NCBI GenBank assembly: GCA_009777535.1
Contig: WRLP01000018.1
Coordinates: forward strand, 1-57,286
Source of the DNA: Treponema sp.
GTDB taxonomy: Bacteria > Spirochaetota > Spirochaetia > Treponematales > Breznakiellaceae
Length of the DNA stretch: 57,286 nucleotides
Direction: 5' to 3'
The stretch's first letter is position 1. Each line of letters opens with the position of its first letter. The translations under genes were made by a program, and so were the position numbers. Below the pieces are notes generated by a model, which had not been told where the DNA came from, made no database searches, and was given only the letters and a program-made list of their open reading frames with translations. Of the stretch, positions 29,201 through 36,760 are shown one piece after another.

Positions 29201-30809
29201 CGAGATTCAGCTTACTACCCGTTCGTTGGAAACAACTCTAGCCGAAACGCTGGCAGAACTTACCGGTGAAATTGGCTCCTATCCGCAGTTTTCTGCTCAA
29301 CATCTTCCGGAAACATCTGATAATATTTTTATATTCTTTAAGCCGGTAATGTTCCGTCTCGGCACAGATGATAATTACCTTAGAGGTATCGTCCGGCTGG
29401 AAGTGTCGCTGGATACCATTGTTGCGGAAATATCCAGCAGACAGTTGCTGCTGCTGCAGACCATACTGGTCGTCGCCGTTGCTGCGCTTATCATTGGAAT
29501 AATCGGCGCTCTGATTCTATCAACCATTATTATCAAGCCGATCCGGAAACTGGTGAGCCATGTCGAAACAATCCGTGATACGGAAAATATGGCAAAACTT
29601 GCCGGTCTGGATATTAACATCACTTCCCATGATGAATTGGCCGTATTGGGCAGTACCATTAACGACATGACCCACGGCCTTGTTAAGGCGGCTGTGGCAG
29701 CTTCGGATCTTTCGATAGGCAAGGAAATACAGAAGAAATTTATCCCCCTGGATTTGGACAAATTTGGCAATAAGCAGAGTACAGGATTCAAGGAGACGGG
29801 AAGCGTCCAATTTTTCGGTTACTACGAAGGGGCCAAGGGAGTATCCGGCGACTACTTCGATTACAAGGAACTGGATGGGCGTTACTGGGCCATCATAAAG
29901 TGTGATGTAGCCGGCAAGGGAATACCTGCGGCCCTTATAATGATCCAGGTAGCGACTATGTTCCTGAATTACTTTAAACAGTGGAAGCCGGATGACAAAG
30001 GTATGCGAATCGAGGAAGTCGTTTACCAGATAAATGACTTTATAGAAACCCTGGCTTTTAAGGGCAGGTTTGCAGCTTTTACCCTTTGCCTTTTCGACAC
30101 CCATACCGGAACATTGCGCTTCTGCAATGCCGGCGACAATATCGTGCATTTATATGATGCATCGGAAAGCAGGATAAAAACCATTTCCTTGCCGGAAACA
30201 CCGGCTACCGGCGTACTTCCCAATTTCATTGTTGAATCCAAGGGCGGCTATAAGGTGCAGACTCTTACCCTCGGCCAGGGAGACATATTGCTGCTTTATA
30301 CAGACGGTATTGAAGAAGCAAAGAGAAAATTCCGCGGCGAAGATTTTAAGGAAACCGTATGCGCCGAAGGCGAGACTGATACGCCCCACGAAAACCATGC
30401 AAGCGGCCAGGCTGATGAAGAACTGGGGGCCGATCGCGTTCACGACATCATCAATGCGGTAATGGCCAGGCAGGTCTACACGCTGCGTAAACACCACAAT
30501 CCCGAAGGTGAAAAAGAGCTGCAGTTCGATTTTTCTTTCTGTAAGGGAACTGCCGAAGAAGTGATTATGGCCATGGTATCGGTAGAAAAAATGTTTCGTT
30601 GCTATAAGGGCCCCAATTCCGGTGAAGACTCAAAAGTCCTTGTGGACAAAAAGGTGGATGAATTTCTGAAAAAGCACTTCCAGCAGTACAGACAATATTG
30701 TTCTTCCACCCAGGAATTCCGTGAAAATGAAGCGTATATGTACTATACTTACCTTGAAGAGGACGAACAGTATGATGATCTTACCATTCTGGGTATTAAG
30801 AGAAAGTAA
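26241..30809 (+). CDS. Asp-box/HAMP/PP2C (SpoIIE-type) sensor phosphatase, 1522 aa
   Basis: Signal peptide, then a sialidase-like propeller region with Asp-box motifs (SSDRGASF, SDDGLSW, SDDNGQTW) over about residues 30-420, Ig/FnIII-like segments to 735, membrane helices near 749-770 and 814-836, an extracytoplasmic part of about 230 residues, a third helix near 1070-1097, HAMP (from KPIRKL at about 1098), and a PP2C domain from about 1160 with GVSGDYFDY, CDVAGKGIPAAL and YTDGIEEA. RsbU/SpoIIE phosphatases dephosphorylate anti-anti-sigma proteins; the partner is not in this window. The external propeller is an unusual sensor for this class. Confidence 0.88.
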   Translation: MIPFTKTRDTFPRCVLLIGLVLFLFTTTLSAQSDLFWDNPVVFSGAGSFPVSASSDSFAAVAWQQAAVNRNPGLAADGFISIALAVKNSGETWRQRGIVAGPYSYSGTEPSILSLVIDNLGRIIIAVGASGSETEILISSDRGASFSGNRVNLGSENSVAPRIFVRADGGYILFITRGQGQSLSIYYALSDDGLSWSPFELFIDEPNLQLNFLPAHGSIGQRDIVFFQSLVTGEDFSSTFQLFFKTSDDNGQTWSESRRFSSFRDPVVQTLASPDRFDNQRPHLSRYGNDLLLVWERRYITNPPQIYSTIIGQNGNINGLIERVNSTEAYCNNPIGFLHEGFPIVTWFDNSRGNNRVFMARHDGLTWQNYELSGTSGEASFARPVVGWDGISIFWQGISGGAGRIYSVEPDRFVERPRITTGYTPGRPSRSERARYSWNIPADPSGILGFSWNWSKDQDDEPERQVMVYNTGSTANLNLDLYAPEEGRWYFSVIAHDFAGNWSAPSRIEYYRKTTPPDALILIEPAVDDRGYLTTNSFRMAWEPSNEPFLEGYTWSLQYLGNTPGRTPDNPPSRLMGTGSTVSYVNQDDGYWAFSVSAIDQAGNISERSSIVFRTNKFIPYTSVSYVDSSQDEQGVLTLRIIGRGFATNGSVARIILEPEDASGSSSEFLAAGGEFITRSDREISGLVIDNLEEGRYRLRLEHSSRGWYTAEQIITAGRRGTVKFGDYLQEWKPYWTRRAERKVLLNPGMALAAVLVVFCVLGMFAAVRGIGGVIAESSAVKMEALALITGDLLPMEKKKQITRIKKRGIGLRFKLAAYTTVLVLLVVVMVSSPLYYLMTRTQRETLLQGLWDRSTVLLEGLASSARAYLPAGNLLELGFLPSQSIVLPEANYVTITGFGSGSTIYNDHVWATNDRNILSKIDTSELQEGVSRIHDDLSPVLEEFGRELNENARRSVGHITQTIAELTQEGVSLALRTDARSLERLDEIQLTTRSLETTLAETLAELTGEIGSYPQFSAQHLPETSDNIFIFFKPVMFRLGTDDNYLRGIVRLEVSLDTIVAEISSRQLLLLQTILVVAVAALIIGIIGALILSTIIIKPIRKLVSHVETIRDTENMAKLAGLDINITSHDELAVLGSTINDMTHGLVKAAVAASDLSIGKEIQKKFIPLDLDKFGNKQSTGFKETGSVQFFGYYEGAKGVSGDYFDYKELDGRYWAIIKCDVAGKGIPAALIMIQVATMFLNYFKQWKPDDKGMRIEEVVYQINDFIETLAFKGRFAAFTLCLFDTHTGTLRFCNAGDNIVHLYDASESRIKTISLPETPATGVLPNFIVESKGGYKVQTLTLGQGDILLLYTDGIEEAKRKFRGEDFKETVCAEGETDTPHENHASGQADEELGADRVHDIINAVMARQVYTLRKHHNPEGEKELQFDFSFCKGTAEEVIMAMVSVEKMFRCYKGPNSGEDSKVLVDKKVDEFLKKHFQQYRQYCSSTQEFRENEAYMYYTYLEEDEQYDDLTILGIKRK

Positions 30810-30818
30810 GGAGACAAT

Positions 30819-31142
30819 ATGACATTTAGCGAAAGAATGAAGGAATTGATGGATCAGGGACTTACGGCATCCAAGGAATTTGCCGTTAAGGCAGGCGCAA
30901 AAGCCCAGGATCTGGGTGAACGCGGAATTATGATGCTCGAAATCAGGCAGCTTGAAGGCCAGGCTCAAAAAATCCTGAGCCGCCTGGGGAACGAGGTTTA
31001 CCGCACATTTGCCGAGCGCCGCGAATCCATTGTAGAGCGTGACGCCCCCGAGATAAAGGCCATACTTGACGAGCTTGCGGCGGTGAAGGAAGCCCTTGAA
31101 AAGAAAGAAACAGAACTGAAGATGCGGAAAAACAATTCCTGA
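30819..31142 (+). CDS. Small coiled-coil protein
   Basis: 107 aa, nearly all helix, rich in Glu, Lys and Ala. Heptad-like pattern from about residue 35 to 100. AGGAG stands 6 nt before ATG 30819, and the gene starts 9 nt after the phosphatase stop, so it is cotranscribed. No family recognised with confidence. Followed by a strong hairpin terminator. Confidence 0.75.
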   Translation: MTFSERMKELMDQGLTASKEFAVKAGAKAQDLGERGIMMLEIRQLEGQAQKILSRLGNEVYRTFAERRESIVERDAPEIKAILDELAAVKEALEKKETELKMRKNNS

Positions 31143-31212
31143 TCCCGCACGGTAAGCAAAAAAACTCCGTCTACCGACGGAGTTTTTTTCTTATTGAGCC
31201 GTGCAGGATTCG
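31141..31212. repeat. Direct repeat flanking a folded stretch, copy 1 (with tRNA-Lys 3' fragment)
   Basis: About 72 bp nearly identical to 31403-31475: a CCCGCACGG word, the ACTCCG terminator hairpin, and GAGCCGTGCAGGATTCG at 31196-31212, which is the 3' end of the tRNA-Lys gene. Only 17 nt of tRNA are present, so this copy is not a tRNA gene. Confidence 0.85.
31158..31189 (+). terminator. Bidirectional intrinsic terminator
   Basis: AAAAAAACTCCGTC and GACGGAGTTTTTTT form a perfect stem with A-run and T-run, so it works on both strands. It ends the transcript of the sensor phosphatase and coiled-coil genes. Confidence 0.9.
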
Positions 31213-31215
31213 CCT

Positions 31216-31400
31216 TACAACCCTCGGCATCCCTGCCTCGGGTAGGCCTCCCTATGGTCGGCGAGCCGATAGGAAGGATTTTCACCCAGCACTTAAAAAT
31301 TAAGTGCTGGGTGACGGCTACCAGGCCGGGGTTTTCGCTAAACGCACATCCATGTGCGTTTGCCATCGGAACCAGTGGTTCCTCGGGCCGCGAAAACCCT
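31216..31400. ncRNA. Strongly folded non-coding stretch, candidate structured RNA
   Basis: Five hairpins follow each other: GGCA/TGCC at 31226-31237, an imperfect CCTCCCTAT..ATAGGAAGG stem at 31247-31277, a perfect 14-bp CACCCAGCACTTAA stem at 31283-31313, AACGCAC/GTGCGTT at 31341-31360 and GGAACC/GGTTCC at 31368-31382. The last two are enclosed by an outer 10-bp stem, GGGTTTTCGC (31329-31338) with GCGAAAACCC (31390-31399). No ORF fits. It could be an RNA, or DNA structure of a recombination site; strand and expression are unknown. Confidence 0.4.
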
Positions 31401-31402
31401 TC

Positions 31403-31475
31403 GAATCCCGCACGGTAAGCAAAAAAACTCCGCCTATCGACGGAGTTTTTTTTCATTGAGCCGTGCAGGATTCGA
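31403..31475. repeat. Direct repeat flanking a folded stretch, copy 2 (runs into tRNA-Lys)
   Basis: Second copy of the 31141-31212 repeat. Here the right part is the genuine 3' end of the tRNA-Lys gene. CGAATCCCGCACGG at the left end is complementary to CCGTGCAGGATTCG at the right end, so the terminator sits inside a longer palindrome. Confidence 0.85.
31421..31453 (-). terminator. Terminator after tRNA-Lys
   Basis: AAAAAAACTCCG ... CGGAGTTTTTTTT stem-loop just downstream of the tRNA on the minus strand; symmetrical, so active in both directions in principle. Confidence 0.85.
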
Positions 31476-31529
31476 ACCTCCGACCACCGCCTTAAAAGGG
31501 CGATGCTCTACCTACTGAGCTAACGGCCC
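31457..31529 (-). tRNA. tRNA-Lys (UUU anticodon)
   Basis: 73 nt without encoded CCA. Acceptor GGGCCGT pairs with ACGGCTC (one G-T pair) and the discriminator is A. The D arm TAGCTCAGTAGGTAGAGCA, the anticodon stem TCGCC/GGCGG with loop CTTTTAA (anticodon TTT) and the T arm GGAGGTTCGAATCCT are all intact. Confidence 0.95.
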
Positions 31530-31611
31530 GAGCTTTTAACTATACTTTCTTTATAGGACAAATGGTAAAAATAATCAACCTACCCTGCCGCAGAGCAGAC
31601 GGGGTGTAAAA

Positions 31612-32187
31612 TCACCATTCTTTTGGGCTGCCGTTTGGCGGGGTTATGTTATAAGTATCTCCGGAAGGCTCAATAAAATAAAGGCCCTGGTTTAATGCGT
31701 GATTTCTTGCTTCATCTGTTACTACAATACCTGCAACCGCTCCCAAAAAAGCGCGTTTATCACCGCGTATATTTGCATAGACACGCATTTTTTCAAGGCG
31801 TTCTATGTGTTTATCTATACGGTCGGTGGTGAGTTTTGTTTTTGCTTCGACCAGCATGGCTTTATCGCCGTTTTCCAGCATGATGTCAATTTCCAGATAA
31901 ATCTTATTCACCCTGTCGTTAACAAAAACATTTGGATTTGCTCTGGGAAAGTCGAACCCAAAATCTCTGAATTTTTCACATAGATCGGCTGCGAGCATAT
32001 GTTCAGTTACTTCGCCAAAAAGGTTGGTTAAATGTCCAAGCCTTCTGTAAAAATCATCTCTATTTTTTTTCATTGTTCGGTCGGATTCTTCCTGCCGCTT
32101 GGCAATTCTGTCTAATGTCGCCCAGACTGTTTCAAAACCGGGGGGAGGGGCATCCGGTTGCCGCCCTGCTGTTTGTGTTGTTTCCAT
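31612..32187 (-). CDS. DUF3782-type PD-(D/E)XK nuclease-like protein, copy 1
   Basis: 191 aa from ATG 32187; a longer GTG frame to 32277 would translate the upstream terminator and is rejected. An N-terminal helical segment is followed by a restriction-endonuclease-like core: LEIDIMLENGD ... MLVEAKTKL gives the D and ExK elements. The DUF3782 family is often multicopy in host-associated bacteria and its role is unknown. It is a diverged paralogue of the gene at 36808-37404, sharing EIDILLENGDxAMxVEAK and the closing SPKEW. Confidence 0.8.
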   Translation of the reverse strand: METTQTAGRQPDAPPPGFETVWATLDRIAKRQEESDRTMKKNRDDFYRRLGHLTNLFGEVTEHMLAADLCEKFRDFGFDFPRANPNVFVNDRVNKIYLEIDIMLENGDKAMLVEAKTKLTTDRIDKHIERLEKMRVYANIRGDKRAFLGAVAGIVVTDEARNHALNQGLYFIEPSGDTYNITPPNGSPKEW

Positions 32188-32242
32188 AGTTATAATATAC
32201 ATATCTTCGGCCATCAGGGCAAATGGTGTTCGTGGTGTTCCA

Positions 32243-32274
32243 CAAAAAAAACCCCGGCTGCCCGGGGTTTTTTT
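32243..32274 (-). terminator. Terminator of left outer-membrane gene
   Basis: A-run, then ACCCCGG..CCGGGGT stem and T-run; conserved in the inverted copy at 36761-36791. Confidence 0.9.
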
Positions 32275-32289
32275 CACTGCTAGGTTAAA

Positions 32290-33645
32290 TTACCAGCTAA
32301 CTTTGAAGTGTACGGGAATTCCAAAGTAAATCTCACCGGCTGCATCAACATTGCTGCCTGCTTGTTTACCGGACGAACTCTCGGTTGCCACACTAAGCCC
32401 GGTCTGGAGTGTTACACCCCCAATCTCGTAAGAAGCATACACGCCAAGGCTGAATGTGGTGTCATTATTGATAAACTCTTCTGTGCTGCCACCAACATCA
32501 AGTTCAGCAGTCTCTGAAAGTACTGCAAAGGCAAGCTGGGCACCAACAGTAAGGTTTTCGGTAATTTCGTATTTTCCACCAAGAGCCATATACAATCCGA
32601 ACATACCGCCCTTTTCGTCTTTTCCAAAATACTGCCCGTCATAAACACCAATTGGATTATCAGAGCCGGTTATACCGCCAAACCACAGGTGAGTAATAAG
32701 ACCGACTGTCAGACTTTCAACTCCGGTGAACTGTACTGCAAGATCAATGCCAAGCAGGAAGGGCGAAACAAAACTAACTTGATCGCCAGCAACCATGTCA
32801 TCTTCATATACGGTGAATTCTGTTGCAACACCGAAAGCAATATCAAGTCCGTCTACAACAAACAGGTTGGCATAAACGCCAATGCTGTTGTACCACTCGC
32901 CATTACCATCCGGATCGCTCGAACCGGTAAGATCGTTGCTATGCTTTGATGTTTCGTTTCCGCCAAGAATCCTGTAGACAAATCCGAGCGATATCACATC
33001 GGCGAGTTTATCAAGCTCGAGCCTTAAACCCATATTAATTGCATCTGAGTTCCAGGTTCCATCGGGTACTGACCTGATTACACTGGTACCGATCGTAACA
33101 AAAACAGGCTCGAAACCGGCAGTTATGTAATACAGTGCTTCGCCCAATTTGAGACCTTTGCAATAAAAACCATCTGCAAAATCATCGTAGTAGAAGAAAT
33201 CTCCGTTAAAGGCATCGGCAAAGAAACTGATTTTGCTGCCATCACCTTCATTCCCTACATAGCCGCTGAAAATACCGATGTCACCCTTGAAGTACCAGTC
33301 TCCAAAACCCTGATCCAGAAAGTCCTGGAATGTCGCGCCATTATCGGAATAGAAACTTCCGTGTCCTTGCCAATCGGCCAAAGCTCCCAGGTCCCAATCC
33401 AGGAAGGCTTCATAATTTTCACCTGTGTAGGTGAATGACAGACCCAATCCATTTCCGAAACGGGCGTGCGGAATAGACAGGAAATCAACATCTCCGGGCT
33501 CCGAATTGTCAGCGGCTTTCCCCGTCCCATTCCGAACACTGAACAGATCCACTGCGGCGTCCGCATGGAATCCAATGGACAACTGCGCAAAGGCGGCGGT
33601 GGTTATTAATGCGAGCAGAATAGAAATTGCAACAAGCTTTTTCAT
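32290..33645 (-). CDS. Outer-membrane beta-barrel protein, variant L
   Basis: 451 aa. Signal peptide MKKLVAISILLALITTAAFA, then alternating beta-strand sequence ending in FKVSW, a C-terminal aromatic residue typical of barrel-insertion signals. AAGGAGGAAAT precedes the ATG. A TTGACA promoter is upstream. It is about 90% identical to variant R at 35387-36742, with differences clustered in short patches (about residues 93-101, 107-112, 191-199, 253-256 and 320-350) that look like surface loops. Function, pore or adhesin, is not readable from the sequence. Confidence 0.85.
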   Translation of the reverse strand: MKKLVAISILLALITTAAFAQLSIGFHADAAVDLFSVRNGTGKAADNSEPGDVDFLSIPHARFGNGLGLSFTYTGENYEAFLDWDLGALADWQGHGSFYSDNGATFQDFLDQGFGDWYFKGDIGIFSGYVGNEGDGSKISFFADAFNGDFFYYDDFADGFYCKGLKLGEALYYITAGFEPVFVTIGTSVIRSVPDGTWNSDAINMGLRLELDKLADVISLGFVYRILGGNETSKHSNDLTGSSDPDGNGEWYNSIGVYANLFVVDGLDIAFGVATEFTVYEDDMVAGDQVSFVSPFLLGIDLAVQFTGVESLTVGLITHLWFGGITGSDNPIGVYDGQYFGKDEKGGMFGLYMALGGKYEITENLTVGAQLAFAVLSETAELDVGGSTEEFINNDTTFSLGVYASYEIGGVTLQTGLSVATESSSGKQAGSNVDAAGEIYFGIPVHFKVSW

Positions 33646-33675
33646 ATTTCCTCCTTAAACTTGCGGGAAGGAAGC

Positions 33676-33686
33676 AACCGACGGTT
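33676..33686. other. 11-bp palindrome at inner end of left arm
   Basis: AACCGACGGTT is a perfect palindrome with one central base. It lies at the point where identity between the inverted arms stops; the same sequence (AACCGTCGGTT) is at 35346-35356. It is a candidate recombinase crossover core. Confidence 0.5.
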
Positions 33687-33727
33687 ACTTAGTTCCTCCC
33701 CTATCTCATGAAGTACTATTGATCATA

Positions 33728-33756
33728 GTAGTATCATGTTTTAATTTTTTTGTCAA
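33728..33756 (-). promoter_or_regulatory. Promoter of left outer-membrane gene, inside invertible centre
   Basis: On the minus strand TTGACA (33751-33756), 17-nt spacer, TACTAC (33728-33733); a perfect -35 box and a fair -10 box pointing into the gene at 33645. It lies 40 bp inside the central segment, not in the shared arm. Confidence 0.65.
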
Positions 33757-34071
33757 GATATTTTTCCGAAAGTGGATTCTACCCGGTTTCCCGAAAACAA
33801 CCCCCAATACAGTGTACAATGCCCCTTTAGTGTACATATCCTAACATGCGTTCCCGGCACAAGCCCAGAAAACGCCTCCTCTATATTATCGCATCTTTTT
33901 ATAAAGTGTTCAAGTAGTTTATCAAGGATTTTTGCAGTAAAAAATTGATTATTTCCAGGATTTCGGCCAAAAACAGGGGTTTTTTTGGGAAATTTCAGTT
34001 TTCCACACAAAAACTCAAAAAACAGGCAGCGTCCCACTCAAAGCCTATGTCAGCGGAAATGACAGCAGTTT
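33757..34071. other. Non-coding part of the recombinase segment
   Basis: No gene seen. It contains AGTGTACA twice (33811-33818 and 33829-33836), 18 bp apart in the same orientation, which could be recombinase arm-binding sites, and short A/T runs. Confidence 0.4.
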
Positions 34072-35199
34072 TCAGGGGAGAATTGTTTTTTGAACATCAA
34101 GAACCTCGGAAAATTCACGGCTGTCAAAATGGGTATAGTGCCTGGTCATGGACAGGGATTTGTGGCCCGTAACCTTCTGAACTTTAAGTGTACTGACATT
34201 AGCCATAAGCAGGGCAGTATTAAGAAAATGCCTCCAATGGTGCAGTGTAATACTGCGTTTTTTTCTCTCCCTGCTGTCTATGCCTATTTTATCGAAGGCC
34301 CTTCCCGTTTCCCTGTAAAGCCGACTCCGTGAAATCGGAGTTTTACCCCCCGAATCGGAAAAAACAAACCCTTGCCCATAATTAACGAGTTTTAGAAGGT
34401 TCCTGCGCAGACTGTCTACAATAGGAACATTCCTTGAGTCTTTTGTCTTTAATGGCCTTAAGCCGTATTTTTTTGAATACTGAACACAAACATGTATATA
34501 ATTATCATGGATATTTTCTCTTTGCAGGCCCATTATCTCGCTCAGCCTCATGCCCGTACAGGCGGCAAGCATATTAAAAATATACACCTCATGGCTTGTC
34601 CAAACATTTTTCCAGTTCTCCGGGAATAGTTTTCGTACTTCTTCACGCTTTAATATTTGGACTTCTTTGTTATGTGCAGTTAATTTTTTTATTTTCTCGG
34701 ACGGATCGAATGTTATCAGTTTAAGACGTACCGCCTCTTTCAACATTACCTTTAGCGTAGCGATATGAACATTAATGGAAGAATTGCTGCAGCCTTTCCG
34801 TGAAAGGGTTATAATCCAGTTTTGTATTGTTTCCTGACATATAGTGTTAAGCCGCATATTTCCAAAATATGGTTTTATATGGCGCTCCAAACTGGTTTTA
34901 TAATGATCGATGGTAGAAGGCGCAAGGGGATTTTGCATCCGTCGCCATTCCAGATATTTACATGTTTTGGGATTCCACCAGCCGACAGCAAAATCAGCAA
35001 AGCCAATGGTTCTTTTTTCGGGTACTAATTTTCCTTTTTTATATAACTCCATGCAATATATTTTGGCGGCTGTTTTTGTCCGTTGTCCGGTAGAATGGCC
35101 GCAAATTCTTTTGCCATTACTGTCATAACACTGGTAATAGAACACGGTAACTGTTTTTAATTTTCTGGGATAAACCGTAAAGGGCTCCTTGTATCTCAT
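34072..35199 (-). CDS. Tyrosine recombinase (phage-type integrase)
   Basis: 375 aa from ATG 35199 with AGGAGG 7 nt before it; an ATG at 35220 would add seven residues. An N-terminal SAM-like core-binding domain covers about residues 90-175 (PSTIDHYKTSLERHIKPYFG). The catalytic domain shows Arg in ACTGMRLSEIMG, His-x-x-Arg in LHHWRHFLNTA, His in TGHKSLS and the nucleophile Tyr in TRHYTHFD, so it should be active. The N-terminal MRYKEPFTVYPRKL part resembles AP2-like arm-binding domains. It lies inside the centre of a 1.45-kb inverted repeat formed by two outer-membrane genes, so it may invert that segment; being a conventional island integrase is the alternative. Confidence 0.92.
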   Translation of the reverse strand: MRYKEPFTVYPRKLKTVTVFYYQCYDSNGKRICGHSTGQRTKTAAKIYCMELYKKGKLVPEKRTIGFADFAVGWWNPKTCKYLEWRRMQNPLAPSTIDHYKTSLERHIKPYFGNMRLNTICQETIQNWIITLSRKGCSNSSINVHIATLKVMLKEAVRLKLITFDPSEKIKKLTAHNKEVQILKREEVRKLFPENWKNVWTSHEVYIFNMLAACTGMRLSEIMGLQRENIHDNYIHVCVQYSKKYGLRPLKTKDSRNVPIVDSLRRNLLKLVNYGQGFVFSDSGGKTPISRSRLYRETGRAFDKIGIDSRERKKRSITLHHWRHFLNTALLMANVSTLKVQKVTGHKSLSMTRHYTHFDSREFSEVLDVQKTILP

Positions 35200-35343
35200 A
35201 AAACCTCCTGTTGCATACATAAGTGCTTACACCCGATCAAACTTGAATTACGTGCAATGCATAATCTATGTGCAATTTTAACCATAATAACGATTTACGC
35301 TCTCGTAGACTATCGGAATTTTTCCGGTTCATGAAAGCAAAAT
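35200..35343. other. Leader of recombinase and region upstream of right outer-membrane gene
   Basis: AT-rich, no ORF. Words TTGCAC and TAATTC on the minus strand may form a weak recombinase promoter. On the plus strand I find no -35/-10 pair comparable to the TTGACA promoter of the left copy. Confidence 0.45.
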
Positions 35344-35386
35344 GTAACCGTCGGTTGCTTCCTTCCCGCAAGTTTAAGGAGGAAAT

Positions 35387-36742
35387 ATGAAAAAGCTTGT
35401 TGCAATTTCTATTCTGCTCGCATTAATAACCACAGCCGCCTTTGCGCAGTTGTCCATTGGATTCCATGCGGAAGCCGCAGTCGATCTGTTCAGTGTTGAG
35501 AATGGTACAGGAAAAGCTGCTGACAATTCGGAACCCGGGGATGTTAATTTCCTGTCCATTCCGCACGCCCGCTTCGGCAATGGTTTAGGTCTGTCATTCA
35601 CCTACACAGGTGAAAATTATGAGGCCTTCCTGGATTGGGACCTGGGAGCTTTGGCCGACTGGGAGCATGGCCCAAGTTTCTACAACGACAATGGCGCGAC
35701 ATTTCTTGACGTTCTGGGTCAGGGCTTTGGAGACTGGTATTTCAAGGGTGATATCGGTATTTTCAGCGGTTATGTAGGGAATGAAGGCGATGGCAGCAAA
35801 ATCAGTTTCTTTGCCGATGCCTTTAATGGAGATTTCTTCTACTACGATGATTTTGAGGATGGTTTTTATTGCAAAGGCCTCAAATTGGGCGATACGCTGT
35901 ATTACATAACTGCCGGTTTCGAGCCTGTTTATGTTACAATCGGTACCAGCGTATTGAATATTGATCCCCGCGACCACTGGAACTCCGATGCGATTAATAT
36001 GGGTTTAAGGGTTGAGCTTGATAAACTCGCCGATGTAATATCGCTCGGATTTGTCTACAGGATTCAAGGCGGAAACGAAACATCAAAGCATAGCAACGAT
36101 CTTACCGGTTCGAGCGATCCGGATGGTAATGGTGCGTGGCAAAACAGCATTGGCGTTTATGCCAACCTGTTTGTTGTAGACGGCCTTGACATTGCTTTTG
36201 GTGTCGCTACACCATTCACCGTATATGAAGATGACATGGTTGCTGGCGATCAAGTTAGTTTTGTTTCGCCCTTCCTGCTTGGCATTGATCTTGCGGTACA
36301 GTTCACCGGTGTTGAAAACCTTACAGTCGGCCTTATTACCCACATGGTGTTTGGCGGTATAACCGGCTCTGATAATCCAATTGGTGTCTATGAAGGGCAG
36401 ACTTTTGGAAAAGACGAAAAGGCCAGTTTATTCGGGTTGTATATGGCTCTTGGAGGAAAATACGGTATTACCGAAAACCTTACCGTCGGTGCCCAGCTTG
36501 CTTTTGCAGTAGCTTCATCGACCGCTGAACTTGATGTTGGTGGCAGCACAGAAGAATATATAAATAATGACACCACATTCAGCCTTGGCGTGTATGCTAC
36601 CTACGAGATTGGGGGTGTAACACTCCAGACCGGGCTTAGTATGGCAACCGAGAGTTCGTCCGGTAAACAAGCAGGCAGCAATGTTGATGCAGCCGGCGAA
36701 ATTTACTTTGGAATTCCCGTGCACTTCAAAGTTAGCTGGTAA
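35387..36742 (+). CDS. Outer-membrane beta-barrel protein, variant R
   Basis: 451 aa, the same length, signal peptide, C-terminal FKVSW and AAGGAGGAAAT ribosome site as variant L (32290-33645). Substitutions come in clusters, e.g. IRSVPDGT to LNIDPRDH and EWY to AWQ, while long stretches between are identical, a mosaic typical of surface-loop diversification or gene conversion. No consensus-like promoter precedes it in the present orientation, so it may be silent or weakly expressed. Convergent with the DUF3782 gene. Confidence 0.85.
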   Translation: MKKLVAISILLALITTAAFAQLSIGFHAEAAVDLFSVENGTGKAADNSEPGDVNFLSIPHARFGNGLGLSFTYTGENYEAFLDWDLGALADWEHGPSFYNDNGATFLDVLGQGFGDWYFKGDIGIFSGYVGNEGDGSKISFFADAFNGDFFYYDDFEDGFYCKGLKLGDTLYYITAGFEPVYVTIGTSVLNIDPRDHWNSDAINMGLRVELDKLADVISLGFVYRIQGGNETSKHSNDLTGSSDPDGNGAWQNSIGVYANLFVVDGLDIAFGVATPFTVYEDDMVAGDQVSFVSPFLLGIDLAVQFTGVENLTVGLITHMVFGGITGSDNPIGVYEGQTFGKDEKASLFGLYMALGGKYGITENLTVGAQLAFAVASSTAELDVGGSTEEYINNDTTFSLGVYATYEIGGVTLQTGLSMATESSSGKQAGSNVDAAGEIYFGIPVHFKVSW

Positions 36743-36760
36743 TTTAATTTAGCAGACTAT

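Larger units (their letters stand above)
32241..33688 (-). repeat. Left arm of 1.45-kb inverted repeat
   Basis: Inverted and about 90% identical to 35344-36794. It covers the 5' leader, the whole outer-membrane protein gene and its terminator. Identity begins at GTAACCGTCGG and ends after the terminator T-run. The enclosed centre is 33689-35343. Confidence 0.93.

Noticed and set aside
31196-31212. Second tRNA-Lys gene
   Set aside because: Only the last 17 nt of the tRNA are present.
32188-32277. N-terminal extension of the DUF3782 gene
   Set aside because: It would translate the terminator of the outer-membrane gene; the paralogue has no such extension.
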